A DNA stretch of 64,000 nt from Cotesia glomerata (Eukaryota > Arthropoda > Insecta > Hymenoptera > Braconidae). The translations under genes were made by a program, and so were the position numbers. The notes under the pieces were generated by a model, which had not been told where the DNA came from, searched no databases, and saw nothing but the letters and a program-made list of their open reading frames with translations. The DNA is taken from contig NC_058161.1 in assembly GCF_020080835.1 (NCBI RefSeq), positions 16,605,603-16,669,602 of the forward strand. Reading direction: 5' to 3'. This document shows positions 45,301 to 56,690 of this stretch, one piece after another. The first letter of the stretch is position 1; each line of letters begins with the position of its first letter.

Positions 45301-48300
45301 GAAATCTAATTTGAAACGATTTAAAATAATTTAAAAATAATTTTAAAGCATCTGATTTGAATACTATATAGATATACAATTAACATGAAAGTAATCATTT
45401 CAAATCATCTTTCTGAATCAGGCATAAAATTTAAGGTTATAATTTTACATAAGCACAAAACTAATAAAAGCTGCCAATAAAAATTGACTAATAATTTCAT
45501 CTACTTTTGGCAGCTTATTAATTTTATTTATAAAGAAATAATCCAAGGCTATAACTATTAATACCTTCAATCATGCCATCATAAAATACTGCGATTGAAG
45601 ATACACCTAGAAATCAATAAATAAATTAAATAAAAAAAAATTACCTAGGTAACAAAAACATAGAGTTTTGTGAACTGGCAGACGATCCGCTGGACGGGTT
45701 AACATTACTCGTATTGTTATTGTTCGATGAACTGTTAGCAACGACACCTGCCATTGTTGAGTGATGATGGTTCCCACTAGCACTACCAGCAGTACCAGAA
45801 CTGCTCCCGCTACCACCAGCGCTTCCACTGCCGCTGGTGCTACCAATAGCGCTGCTACTGGTGCCACTTCCACCTGCGGCACTTCCAGTTCCGCTTGTTC
45901 CACCGCTGACAGAACCAATCGCCTGCGGTTGTCTTCTGGGCAGCCGCTCCAACTGATGTCTCGTAGCAGCCTAATATATGAATACATTAATTTATTATAT
46001 AATTTTAAGAAAAAAGTTGCATATTTTTAAATTTTAGTGTTTTTCAAAAGTTTAGTTAAAGTTATTAAAAGAAAATAATAGAATAGTTTATTACACACCT
46101 AGGGAAGTAAATAAGAAAGCCTCAGATCACACGTTTGTTGACCTCGATCGGCTTCGCCTCGGACAACAATTACATGTGATCTGAGACATTTCTTACTTTA
46201 CTTCCCTAGGTGTGTAATATACTATAAATAATTTATTTGTCCCGGGAATTTTTAAATTAACTTATTGTCTTCTTAAATAAATAAATAAACGGCTATTTTA
46301 TAATATAAGATATATTTGTCGGTGAAATAAATTAATAAATGTAAAAAAAAATATTTTAACGAAGAATAAAACAATTATTTGTGAAAAATAATAATTATTA
46401 AAAAGCGCGAACAGATAAATACTGACCGATATTTAACAACAATACTTCACCTACACCCGGACAAGTTATAAGTCTTGTTTCTTCAACCCGACATCAACCA
46501 TATTTTTTATTTATTCGATATTATTTTGCATTAATAAAAAAAAATTGTCTGTTTTATTACTTGACAATATTTATTTTATTAGGTTAAGTTTAACGGGTTA
46601 GTGATTTATGGTGATCTGAATATATAAAATACAAAAGGTTAGCGTAATTTTCATTTTTTCATAACTTGTCTTTCCACTAAAATTTTCATTTTTTAAAATT
46701 AATTTAAAAAATAAAATTGTTAATCAAAATATTATCAGAATATACTTCAAATAAATAATTCTTTAATTTATATATTAATTTTTATTGATAAAAATTGAAT
46801 GCAAGTTCTCTATTTCAATTATAATTTATTGAAAAATTCTTACCCTGACTTGTTGGCGTTCCAATTGTAGTTGCATCTGCAACTGTTGTAATTGTGTAGT
46901 CTGGCCAGTGCTGGTTCCAGTACGTCTCACTCCAGACAATTGTGACAATAATTCGGCGATCGGGTCTATACTGTCACGGCTGCTAGGACTCAGTCCTCCG
47001 GATGAACTGAAAAGCATGTTGGACCTGAAGGTCCTGTCGTCACTAAACAGTTATAAGATAGAACGAAAAAAAAATAGTAATACTTAAAATTTTCACCAAT
47101 AAATCCCTTTTTGATTTTTAGGTTAGATATTTTTAATGGAATTTATGAGGTGGACTGCTGTTTTTTTTTTCAACATTAATTAATAAGGTAAAAGCACCAA
47201 TTATTGACAATGTAAAAGACCTGACTAGGATTACAATATTTTGTTCCATATTTAGAATTAAGATGGTTTTATTAATTAGTTTTTTCAATAGAAAATTCAA
47301 GCTTTTTTTATAGTAATTTATCTAATTTAATTGTTTATTTCTATTGATAAAGTCAATCACCCGGACGACACCAATTATTGACAGCCTGACAACAATCAGC
47401 TGATCGAATTAGTGACAGATACCTGCGCTAATTATTTACACCCCTACAATATATTCAACTATATTAAATTAATATTCATTTATTATTTATCATTAAAATA
47501 ATTCATAAAGATTTAAAAAATAAATTTATTAAATAAAAATAAAAAGATAAAGTTTTAATTAGTGATAGCAATAATTAAGAGAATATTTAATAAAATGAAA
47601 TGTTGTATATTTTAAGTTGCTTAAAGCTTGCTAACGTATTTTGTTGGGGTCTGAAAAGTTAGGTTAAAGGCGCTGTTTAAACCTAACCTGTCAATAACAG
47701 ATCCTACTGAACATATATATATTTTATCTACCAATTATTGAGAGCCATTATTTTAAAATTAATAACCATTAAATAGATTGTAAATATTATTTAATATTGT
47801 TGAATGTTCGATATTTATTCTATTTATAAACAAACAAAGTTTAATGTGAATAGATGAAAAAAATAATTAAAAAAGAGGGTTTTAAAATAGTAGTCGTCTA
47901 ACCAAAATAGGTTATGAATCAGACACTGAGGAGTTGTTCCAACAAACTCGAGCTAATCTTTTTTCTTTTATCAATAAATATTTTCTATTTAACCCAACAA
48001 TTAATTTTATAAAAATTATTTTAATTCCAAAGATTGCATAAAAAATCTACGATTATTATTAACACCCTAGAAAATTAAATTAGACCCGTATTAATAATGG
48101 ATGCTTCTATCTTATCTAATAAACTCTTTATAAAAATATAATAAAAACAGCAGTCTTAAGTGAAAATGATTAAACATGGTCATAAGTAATAAGTCTTGTT
48201 AATACCGTCTAGTTCGCTGACCACCGACACCACGAGAAGAGTGTGGTATTCGTCGAGGACCATGCCGAGAAGATGTCGGCTCGTCTAAGAAAGATATCAA

Positions 48301-50597
48301 ATCTCTGGGTCCGCTGCGATGCTCCGCAGTCAAGTGATTCGCAAAGTCATCTGTCACGTGGTTCGGATCACCACCCGGTAGTGATGCACACACCGGACAT
48401 ACCTGTAATGTAGTTCAATTAAATTAGCAAAAATTTTTAAATAAAACAAAAACTTATTTAAATTCAAATTTCGCGCTTAATTTTAAATTTCAAATCAGAA
48501 GTCGTTGAATGTATTCTATCGCTATTAATGCTCATGTTTAATTGCAGCTAAGGAAAAGTTTAATGGCAGCTGAGTTTTTAGTCCCAGTTTTAAGATTTTT
48601 TTGTTGGTTATTATTAAACTACCAGGATTCACTTGATGATTTTTTGTAGACGTGTTCCTCTAAGTGGTATCAGTTTAATAAAAAAATAATTATATCAAAT
48701 TAACGTTCCAGAAATTAGATACTGACCACTTCAAATGTAGTGTCCGGGTGATCAGATGCTACATGTTCCTGTAAAGTTGCTTCGGTGAACCCCATTTTGG
48801 TACAGTAAGGACAAGTCAGCGACTGAGGTTGTTCGACACTTACACCTTCACCGCCGTAATAAAGTTCTGTAATTAATAAAATAAAAAAAAAAGTTAAAAT
48901 TTGTTGGAAGAAAAATGATTGAACAAGTTTTATGCTGGATAATTACCAAAATCAGTTCTTGTTAGTATGCATTGCATTGGGTGATCTGATAAGTGTCGAG
49001 TGGTTGTCGCTCCAGCTTCATAGCAGCTAGCACATAAATCATAATCGTAGCATACTAGGCACTTGTATCTGCGACCCCGAAAGTTTCCTTTTAAACAGGA
49101 GTCGCAACTTACTCCTGAAAAATATTACTAATAATTAGTAAATAGTAGTTAAGAATATATTATCAAGAAATTTAATCATATATTTATTTTAACAAGGAAA
49201 ATTTCTAATAATAATTAATTAATGATTTATAATAATTAACATTTAATTGTTTTATTAACTAATCTATTTTTAATGAAATTTTTACTAATTAATATCGACT
49301 TATTTAATTGTAAAAATAAATTAAATTAAAATTGTATAATTAAAAAAAATTTTTTTTTAAATCAAGACTAAATTTGCAAATTTTCATTTGCAATTTCAAA
49401 TTTTGTTAATTTTTTTAATTAATTAGTGACATGAATTTTTTTTTTTTTTTAATTTTCAAATGTAAAATTTTCTTTTTCTTCAAGAAGAAAATTTCGTAAT
49501 TTTTTTTTTAATCATTTATAAATAATTTTGCTGTACCAAAAAAATTAAAAACAATGAAAATTTTGAAATGTGCTTTTTTAATCATAAAATTATTTCAAAA
49601 TTTTTTAGAACTAAAAAATTTTATTCTTGATTATAAATTATAAAAAAAATAACTTTTAAATATAAATCAATAGTTTTCGAAAAAAAAAAATCTAATAAAT
49701 TTTTGACATTTAAGAATTTTTTTAATTTTTCTTAAATAATAAACGAAACCTAGAAATTTTTTTTTAAAAAACTGCATTTATAATTTTTCAAAGCTTCTAT
49801 AAGAAATTTTAAAAATAACTTTTTTTTTGCTACAACTAATTTCCTAAAAATCACAAAGTTAAATGTCCCAATTAAACTTTTACAATTTAACATTTAAATT
49901 CTAAAATCAAATAAATAATAAAGACTAATCTATCCATAAAAAAATTGCCTAATTTTCTAAACCTCCACATCAAAAATAATTTTCTAACTTTCCTTCACAA
50001 AAAAAAAACACTCCCCAAAATTTCTCAAGACCAACAAAAAAAACTGATCCAACTAAATATAAGCAAGTAACATCACCACCATTTAAATTCCTCGCTCACA
50101 ATCAGACATAACCACAAAAAAAGCCTCCATTTAATTTACAAACAACCAAACGATAAATCCCAGAAATATAAATAAAGTCTATAAATATCATAAGGACGTT
50201 TATAAAGAAAATCAATTGTCTCTTAGCTTCAGAACATCATCATCACATAATTATATTTTTCCTTTCAAAACTTAAAATCCCCACAACTAAAAATTATGCA
50301 ATTTTTCACTTCATAATTTTAGAAGATTTCAAAACTTAAAAATATTTCTTCTTTTTTTTCCAAATGTCAAAATTTAATTTATTTATAATTTTTTTTTTTT
50401 TTTAAATTCAGATATTTCCTACGCCAACCAACCTGAAATTTTTTAAATAATTTATTAGAATTTTCTTTTTATAATTAATAATTTTTTTTTTTTTTTTTTA
50501 GAAGAAATTGAAAATGGAGAATTTTAATTAGTATTGATAGATAAAAAAATTTTTGTATATATATATGTATATGTACGTGGATATATATATATATATA

Positions 50598-50694
<97 letters not shown>

Positions 50695-50752
50695 ATAATA
50701 GATTAATACATATATATAAGTAAATTAGGTACATACCTTCATGTCGACTCAT
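39326..50752 (-). CDS. Kcmf1: E3 ubiquitin-protein ligase KCMF1, 8 coding exons
   Basis: Coding exons in transcript order: 50752-50737, 49114-48947, 48866-48727, 48402-48206, 47042-46844, 45970-45645, 42801-42267, 39556-39326 (TAA). All are GT-AG with matching phases, giving 603 residues, longer than human KCMF1 (381, from memory). It begins MSRHEGVSCDSC. A ZZ zinc finger uses C9, C12, C24, C27, C33, C36, H46, H50. Two C2H2-like fingers follow (C80, C83, H96, H101 and C110, C113, H131, H136). Then come the family block SIDPIAELLSQLSGVRRTG, LQQLQMQLQLERQQ, a Ser/Gly-rich insert, FLLPR, RSLFVREIVLGTL, a DKDKDKDD run and a Pro-rich tail ending TEPPPPH, like the vertebrate EPPPPPL end. KCMF1 works in N-degron and stress-linked ubiquitination. 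The GC-rich terminal exon is supported by acceptor, phase and tail similarity. Low-complexity inserts explain the extra length. Confidence 0.92.
39722..40447. mobile_element. Nested MITE with AGGAGGTTCGAGCG ends
   Basis: 726 bp with AGGAGGTTCGAGCG at the left and CGCTCGAACCTCCT at the right. TA flanks both ends; the sister copies read GTTAATAACAA without it (8411), so TA was duplicated on insertion. The interior is AT-rich and non-coding. Confidence 0.9.
40520..41430. mobile_element. Nested MITE with AGGAGGTCCTTTCGCC ends
   Basis: 911 bp: AGGAAGTCCTTTCGCTCC at the left, GGCGGCGAAAGGACCTCCT at the right, flanked by TA. The empty site GTTGGGTTAAATGCAAAATA is seen at 8481. It is a different family from its neighbour at 39722, though both have AGGAGGT-type tips. 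Confidence 0.9.
42840..43880 (+). repeat. Hairpin satellite array in KCMF1 intron
   Basis: Cores start near 42853, 42984, 43069, 43327, 43458, 43586, 43714 and 43847. Most intervals are 128-133 bp, with one unit disrupted by about 130 bp of foreign sequence at 43130-43250. The spacer shares CTAAATTTCAATAC, ATGGTACTGAA, AATATTT and TGTATAAAATAGTATTA. Confidence 0.85.
44109..44554. mobile_element. Palindromic MITE with CAGGGTGTCCCAGAAGT ends
   Basis: 446 bp flanked by TA. The outer ~100 bp form inverted arms: CAGGGTGTCCCAGAAGTAAC, CATTGTAGCATCTGATGAAA, GAGACGAAAAGTCCTTAGC against GCTAAGGACTTTTCGTCTC and CTTCTGGGATACTCTG. Inserted in the satellite array. Confidence 0.87.
44590..45170 (+). repeat. 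Hairpin satellite, second part of the KCMF1 intron array
   Basis: Degenerate cores near 44627, 44747, 44878, 45017 and 45131, spacing 115-140 bp; interrupted from the first part by the MITE at 44109-44554. From 45180 to 45644 I see only AT-rich intron plus a small hairpin (AAGCTGCCAA / TTGGCAGCTT, 45468-45518). Confidence 0.7.
46008..46810 (+). mobile_element. TIR element (GAGAACTTGCATT family), copy 3, KCMF1 intron
   Basis: It ends AATGCAAGTTCTC at 46810 before TA; the left tip is eroded (AAAAAAGTTGCAT). The interior matches 20008-20648 (CGGCTATTTTATAATATAAG, ACACCCGGACAAGTTATAAG). A short palindromic MITE is nested at 46091-46217. Confidence 0.8.
46091..46217. mobile_element. Nested 127 bp palindromic MITE
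   Basis: Arms TTACACACCTAGGGAAGTAA, GCCTCAGATCACA and TGTGATCTGAGAC, TTACTTCCCTAGGTGTGTAA pattern, with an internal hairpin around CCTCGATCGGCTTCGCCTCG. TA lies on both sides. Nearly all of it can form one hairpin. Confidence 0.87.
47186..48112 (-). mobile_element. Mariner-type MITE (AGGTAAAAGC family), KCMF1 intron 4
   Basis: 927 bp, AGGTAAAAGCACCAATTATT at the left and GGATGCTTCTATCT at the right, TA on both sides, with no nested insertions. It serves as the uninterrupted reference for the copies at 8175 and 39643 and lies in the opposite orientation to them. Confidence 0.88.
49115..50736 (-). other. KCMF1 intron 1, low-complexity
   Basis: AT-rich with many poly-T/poly-A runs and the (TA)n tract; no repeat family from elsewhere in the window was recognised. 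Confidence 0.5.
50539..50691. repeat. (TA)n microsatellite
   Basis: About 150 bp of TA with one GC interruption (ATATAGCATATA), in KCMF1 intron 1 close to the first coding exon. Confidence 0.93.
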
Positions 50753-51179
50753 TATTTTTCGTGTGTAATATCACATACAATATAAATGCTTAAACTTGGG
50801 TCACTTGAATATTTATTTAAAAAAAAAAAAACCTTCACTAGCTATCAATAAAAAAAAATAATAATAATAAAAAAAAAAATAATTAATTTTTTATTAGTAA
50901 AATAATTAATATTAATATTATTATTATTGTAAATTTAAATTGATAATTTGAAAAATAATTATTTTTTTATTGTTATTATTATGATTATTAGAGTAAAAAT
51001 TAATATTAATAAATAAATATTGAGAATGTGAAATTAACACAGTATTTGCATTAGCAGTGGGATCACCAATGTCGAGTAGCTGGTTTAGTTGGGATGATTG
51101 GCGATTGATTATTAATAGACGAGCAAGCGGTGGGTGACAAATAAACTTATTACACAAAATTTAGGAGTAACGTGACATT

Positions 51180-51440
51180 TAGAATTTTATTAACCGAACT
51201 AAATAAATTTTTCTACATGAACATGTAATGAGAATAAATTCGCTCGAGATAAAAACCTAACCCAACTAGGCTAATATCACGGAGCTCTTTAATTTTAAGT
51301 TTCTGATGTCACGACACTCTCTTTGCTCTGTTCACGCCGAATGAGAGAGGGGAGGAAGCCATTTTGAAGGGTTTTACAGAAGCCAGCAGGAGATTTAAAT
51401 GGTGAAAAAGCGTGGGTAAATTTGAATTCTTTTAAAAGGG
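51180..51440 (-). promoter_or_regulatory. Probable KCMF1 promoter
   Basis: A less AT-rich patch with CGACACTCTCTTTGCTCTG, ACGCCGAATGAGAGAGGGGA and AGCCATTTTGAAGG, about 430-690 bp upstream of the KCMF1 start codon. GCCATTTT resembles a YY1-type element. Position and the absence of any other gene suggest a TATA-less promoter; the start site is not determined. Confidence 0.35.
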
Positions 51441-52051
51441 GTTTTTAGGGAGAGGAGGTAAAAAAAAACTTACATTAATTTTAAGCGTCAATGCAGTAAA
51501 GGGTTATTTTGCAAAAGAAAGTAGTATTTATATTATCTTAATTGTTATGGTAATCACAGTTATTGTTTATTAGGATAATAACGGGGTGCATTGATTTCGG
51601 ACGTCAATGCATTGCAGTAAAATGAAGTAATTTTTATTAATAATTATTTTAGTACTTTAAAGTATTTTTTATTTAAATTTTTGATGTTAAGTAAATGACG
51701 GACATTGGTAAATCGGATGTTGACGAGCGATTGCATTGATTTTGAGTGTCAATGCAGTGAAAAATGTCTAAAATGTCATTTTTATTTCAATTTAGAAGAT
51801 TTTTTGATGATAGCTACTGCTCATTAAAATATTGATAGCCGGATACCTTGATTTTAAGTGTCAATTGACATTATAATGTAGTTAAAAAAAGTCATTTTAG
51901 AGAAGAAGATAATTTTTACTTGAATATTAATATTGAAAAAATGACCATTATAGCTAATATTAGGATATTGGTGAGAGGGTGCATTGATTTTGAGCGTCAA
52001 TGCAGTAAAATGTTATTTTGCAGAAGAAACTAGTATTTATATTATCTTTAT

Positions 52052-52702
52052 TGCACGCCTCATAGCGCGAAGCGCGTGGGGTTGTGCTTTATACTCGACT
52101 CGTCAAGGTCAAGCAATTTTGTGATCTTTAAATGCCTCTATCACAACCATATTACACTTATACAATGATATAAGTAGATGTACACCGAAAAAACATTTAA
52201 ATTAAACCATCTTTTACTTTCTAAAATCATTTCATGTTGCTATTTTGAAAAAAATTTTACGTGGACGTCCGGATGTCACTCCATTTTGGATGTACCAACG
52301 ATTACTCTCGAACAAATTGATATTTCAAGACCGGAAATTTTTTATTAGTTTCAGAATTCGATGAACTGGGTCCGTATTTCATATCAGTGGCCTAGTTTAC
52401 GTATTTTTTTTTTTTAAATTGAATTTTTATTAAAATTTATTACGATATAACCGTACAAAGACAAACGAATTTTTCTTATTTGTCACGTGAAAACTATGGC
52501 GCCACTTGATCAAACTAGATTTTTTTAGACTGCGTGCGCATATAACAAGAAAAACGGGCGCCGATATTTAAAAAAACATAAAAAATACTCTGTAAGAAAT
52601 TACTTACTTATAATTTTTTTTTTAATCAATTACAAAATTTATTTTTTTCTTAAAAAATGAATGAGCGTTATGAGGCGTGCACTCTTGAATTTTCCAAACT
52701 TT
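52052..52702 (-). mobile_element. TIR element family 'GCACGCCTCATA', copy 3
   Basis: TGCACGCCTCATAGCGCGAA at the left, TTATGAGGCGTGCA then GAATTTTCCAAACTT at the right. It matches 62147-62814 closely in reverse orientation (shared GATCACAAAATTGCTTGACC on the opposite strand). Inserted in the satellite. Confidence 0.82.
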
Positions 52703-52724
52703 TTTTATGCTAGTCACACACTGA

Positions 52725-52846
52725 AAAAAAATTAACTTGATTCAAGAGAAAAATTCTTAAATCAAGAATTTTTCTACTTCAAATCAAGAATATTAAGTTC
52801 TTCAAAATTATATACTTGATTCAAGAACATTTTTTTTTCTGTGCAG
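52725..52846. mobile_element. Short CACAGAAA-like MITE
   Basis: CACTGAAAAAAAATTAACTT to TTTTTTTTCTGTG, about 120 bp with CTTGATTCAAGA phrases facing each other. Probably a minimal relative of the elements at 28984 and 61344 or of the palindrome at 8222. Confidence 0.6.
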
Positions 52847-54469
52847 TTATTGCTTATAAGGATATTAACGCGGTTGCATTGATTTTGAGTGTCAATGCAA
52901 TAAATAGTAGTAAATTTTATAAATAAAATACTTTTTATTTTAATTTTTAAGTTTTGTAAATGACGGTCATTGCTAAACCGGGTATTGATGGGAGATTACA
53001 TTAATTCTGAGCATAAATGCAGTGAAAATGTCATTATTGTTTAAATTTTATGACCCTGAAGTTAGCACATAGCCGAAAAAAATGATTTTTAGTTACGGAT
53101 ATCTCGAGTAGGAATGGAGTTACGGCAAATGGACTCATATGAAATTATTTGGCGCGAAAAAATCTATATGAACAAAATTTTAAAATTTTGAAAAATTTTT
53201 TTTGACCAAAAATAATTTTTGGAAAGCTCTCAAAAAGTTCTGAATCATCCGAATTTCTCAAAAACTCGTTATTTTCATTTATATTCAATTATTTATATGT
53301 ACATTTTTTCGAATAGCGTTTTTTGTGCTGGGAGCTTTAGTTCAAAATAACTCCTTAAAAAAAATTTTTATTCTTAAATAAAAAATTGTACATACAGTTT
53401 TTCTAAAAATACACATGTACATTTTTTGATTTTTCTGAAATTTGAATATTTTCGAAGATATCCGCATCCAAAAATTTTTTTTAATTTTTGGATACGGATA
53501 TGAATTTGAAAAAAAATATTTTCAGGAAAAAACAAAAAAAGTACTTGTGTATTTATCAAAGGACTGTATGTAAATTATTTTTCTTAGTAGTTTTTCCATT
53601 TTTTTCAAAAATATTTAAAATTTTTGATTTTTTTTTATATTTTTGTCTAGAATAAAAATTAAAAAAAAAATTTTTTTCGTTTAAATGAAATATGTACCTA
53701 CTTATTTTTTTTTAAAAATCTTCATGTACGTTTCCTAAAAACACCAATAATGCCTAATATCTATTGTTAATTATAAATAACATTAGTTTTTAAATTCTTA
53801 ATTTAAAGTATCCACAGAGTGTGCCATAGAACAACTTGTTATTGCATATACACCTCTCACAAAAATTAAGGGACTAAAATTTTTGCTTCGAAAAGGTCAC
53901 ACTTTTTATAAAAATGAAAATAAATTTGATTTTTATTCTAGAAAATAAATTTAATTTTTATTCTAGACAAAAATTAAAAAAAAAATCAAAAATTTTAAGT
54001 ATTTTTGAAAAAAATGGAAAAACTACTAAGAAAAATAATGTACATACAGTTCTTTGATAAATACACAAGTACTTTTTTGTTTTTTCCTGAAAAAATTTTT
54101 TTTCAAATTCATATCCGTATCCAAAAATTAAAAAAAATTTTTGGATACCGATATTTTCGAAAATATTTAAATTGGAAAAAATCCAAAAAATGTACATGTA
54201 TATCTTAAAAAAAATTCACAAGTACTTTTTTTTTTAATTAAAAAAAAATTTTTTTTCAAATTCATATCCGAATCCAAAAATTTAAAAAAATTTTTGGATG
54301 CGGATTTCTTTGAAAATATTCAAATTTCAGAAAAATCAAAAAATGTACATGTGTATTTTTAGAAAAACTGTATGTACAATTTTTTATTTAAGAATAAAAT
54401 TATTTTTTAAGGAGTTATTTTGAACCAAAGCTCCCAGCACAAAAAACGCAATTCGAAAAAATGTACATA

Positions 54470-54972
54470 AGGTAAAAGCCCCAATAGATGATCATGTACC
54501 AGTATATGATCACTCAATGTATTTGTATACCTATATTTGTGAATATTTTTTACCTTATAGATAAGGTAAATTCCCAGTCTGGGCTGTCTGATTATTTTTT
54601 CAATTACGGAAAAATTCCCACTGAGTAGGTCCCCCCCTTTTCCCTATCCGTTCTTTCCCAACTCCCTTAAAATTTGCTTTAATATGGCTCTTTACCGTAA
54701 GATGGTCGGTGGCGTTGTTTGCTCGGTGGGTCTTATATACGTGACTGAATAAAGTAGTCAGTACTTGTCTCGGATAGCTTAACTGGTAGAGCCCTTGGCG
54801 CGTAACCGAGAGATCTGGGTTCGATTCCCAGTCTGGGCTGTCTGATTATTTTTTCAATTACGGAAAAATTCCCACTGAGTAGGTCTCCCCCTTTCCCCTA
54901 TCCGTTCTTTCCCAACTCCCTTAAAATTTGCTTTAATATGGCATATCAAAGCAAATTACCAGGCTTTTACCT
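54470..54972. mobile_element. Mariner-type MITE nested in the foldback arm
   Basis: AGGTAAAAGCCCCAATAGAT at the left, TACCAGGCTTTTACCT at the right, TA on both sides. The left tip resembles the AGGTAAAAGC family at 39643 and 47186, but the interior is different and contains tRNA-like SINE sequence. Confidence 0.82.
54572..54941 (+). mobile_element. tRNA-derived SINE with partial direct duplication
   Basis: A tRNA-like head at 54766-54843 has an A box TAGCTTAACTGG (54775-54786) and a perfect B box GGTTCGATTCC (54818-54828) within T-arm CTGGG/CCCAG. It is followed by GTCTGATTATTTTTTCAATT, TTCCCACTGAGTAGGTC, TATCCGTTCTTTCCCAACTC. The same 118 bp tail also stands at 54572-54690 without the head. 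The anticodon loop lacks the U before the anticodon and the acceptor stem has mismatches, so it is not a working tRNA gene. Confidence 0.72.
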
Positions 54973-55337
54973 TAAAAATAATTGAAAATAAATGAAAATA
55001 ACGAGTTTTTGAGAAATTCGGATGATTCAGAACTTTTTGAGAGCTTTCCAAAAATTATTTTTGGTCATAAAAAATTTTTGAAAAATTTTTCAAAATTTAA
55101 AAATTTTGTAAATATAGATTTTTTCGCGCCAAATAATTTCATATGCGTCCATTTGCCGTAACTCCATTCCTACTCGAGATATCCGTAACTTAGGGTCATT
55201 AAATTTTGAAGATGTGTTAATGACAGTTTCTGCTAATTAGATAATTGATAGGCGGTGCATTGTTTTTGATTATCAATGCAGTTGAACAAATTTTTTGGCT
55301 AGTAAAATACTTTTTATTTGAATTTTTATGTTACGCT

Positions 55338-56393
55338 AATCCACAGATTCGGTAGAATCTGGCGCCAAGTTCCGTTCAAATCTGCTGTAAACGGAGCGCC
55401 AGACTACCGACTATGTTTATTGTAAGCAGAACGGTATTTTGAGGTTGCAAAATTTTATTTAATTCTACGGTACTTTTTTTTCCTAAATTGTATATTATAA
55501 CAGTAATTCATACTTTATTTGACTGTTATTAATTAATTATATTCACTTATAACAATTAATCTAATTGAAATTATTAAATTTAATCAGCACAAACTATAGC
55601 AACGCAAAAATTTCGATCCTGACTTTTTTTCGATGGGCAAAGTGATCTGCCACAGACTAAATAATTTGAGAATGCATAGTAATCCTTCATTAGATGGGAA
55701 ACTTATATTTCACAGCTTGCATCTACACCCGCCAGGGTGCGCTGGAATTATTTTTACATAAACTGTAGTTTCAAGGGGATAGTTTGCTATAAAAAATGCA
55801 ACTAACGCGAGATTTAAGTTAGTACCAATTGTAAATTTTTATTATAATTACAAAAAATACTAAAATCCGAACAAAAACAGTTTCACTGTAAAAAATCGCG
55901 CCAAGTCCACGTTCATAAGACTATTAAGAAAAAAAAATTTTTTTTTTTCTTTACAAAAATATATAAAACAAAAAAATAAAAAAATCCAAGTAACCGATAT
56001 GATTGTTTATGATTTTCGGAAATTAAAAAAAATTGTGTTATAAATTTAAAAATTAAGAAAAAAATTTTGGAACGTACTTGGTGTGCGTCATTGTGTATTT
56101 CAATTTTTTTTAAGTCCTAGTAAATAGATTTTACGAATTTCATTAAAAGTAAAATATTTTGCAACCGCGCACACTAAATACGTTCCAAAATTGTTTCTTT
56201 TAATTTTTAAATTTACAAAAAAATTTTTTTTAATTTCCGAAAATCATATACAACCATATCGGTATCTTGGATTTTAAAATTTTTTTATTTTATATATTTT
56301 TGTAAAGAAAAAAACAAATTTTTTTTTCTTAATAGTCTTATGAACGTGGACTTGGCGCGATTTTTTACAGTGAAACTGTTTTTGTTCGGATTA
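55338..56393 (+). mobile_element. Composite foldback TIR element, copy 2
   Basis: Same structure as 5007-6059: AATCCACAGATTCGG hairpin head, then inverted arms CCGAACAAAAACAGTTTCAC to GTGAAACTGTTTTTGTTCGG (55866-56390). The arms here are closer to perfect than in copy 1. Also inserted in a satellite unit, whose next core follows at 56427. Confidence 0.78.
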
Positions 56394-56419
56394 CAATTAT
56401 TGCTAGTTGGGGTTAAAAA

Positions 56420-56690
56420 AATCAACGCATTGATTTTGAGTGTCAATGCAGTCCAAAAATGTAAGTTCTGATAACTAAGAAATTTTTTACTTAAAATTTA
56501 ATACTACATCATTAATAATTTGTATGTTAAGAGAATATTGCATCGATTTTAAACATTAATACAGTAGAAAATGTAACTTTTTCTATAAAGACATTTTTAA
56601 TAAAAATTCTAACGCGATATTATTAATTAAAGTATTGACTAATTACATTGATTTTGACTGCCAATACAGTATAAAATTCTAATTTTTTCA
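56420..56690 (+). repeat. Hairpin satellite units upstream of Dhpr
   Basis: Cores near 56427 (GCATTGATTTTGAGTGTCAA), 56540 and 56647, spacing about 110 bp; the most 3' units in this intergenic stretch. Confidence 0.75.

Larger units (their letters stand above)
51470..53040 (+). repeat. Hairpin satellite array between KCMF1 and Dhpr
   Basis: Cores near 51473, 51599, 51734, 51846, 51982, 52876 and 53000; intervals 112-136 bp apart from the gap made by the TIR elements at 52052-52850. Confidence 0.8.
53050..55198. mobile_element. Long-arm foldback element with 9-bp target duplication
   Basis: Flanked by TTAAATTTT (53041-53049 and 55199-55207). Arms of about 600 bp mirror each other: TGACCCT..AGTTACGGATATCTCGAG, TAGGAATGGAGTTACGGCAA, CGAATTTCTCAAAAACTCGT, GTGCTGGGAGCTTTAGTTCA on the left; ACGAGTTTTTGAGAAATTCG, TTGCCGTAACTCCATTCCTA, CTCGAGATATCCGTAACTTA, AGGGTCA on the right. 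A 9-bp duplication with very long TIRs is what Mutator-like foldback elements show. The right arm is broken by a MITE at 54470-54972. It has no transposase frame and sits in the satellite. Confidence 0.85.

Noticed and set aside
45641..46030. Alternative frames over the Ser/Gly-rich KCMF1 exon
   Set aside because: They are shadows of the real frame in low-complexity DNA; phase with neighbouring exons fixes the true frame.
50528..50752. Tyr-Ile repeat frame on the minus strand
   Set aside because: It is a (TA)n translation; only the first six codons (MSRHEG) are real, as KCMF1 exon 1.
54766..54843. Functional tRNA gene
   Set aside because: The acceptor stem is mismatched, the base before the anticodon is not T, and the sequence continues into a repeated tail. 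It is a SINE head.
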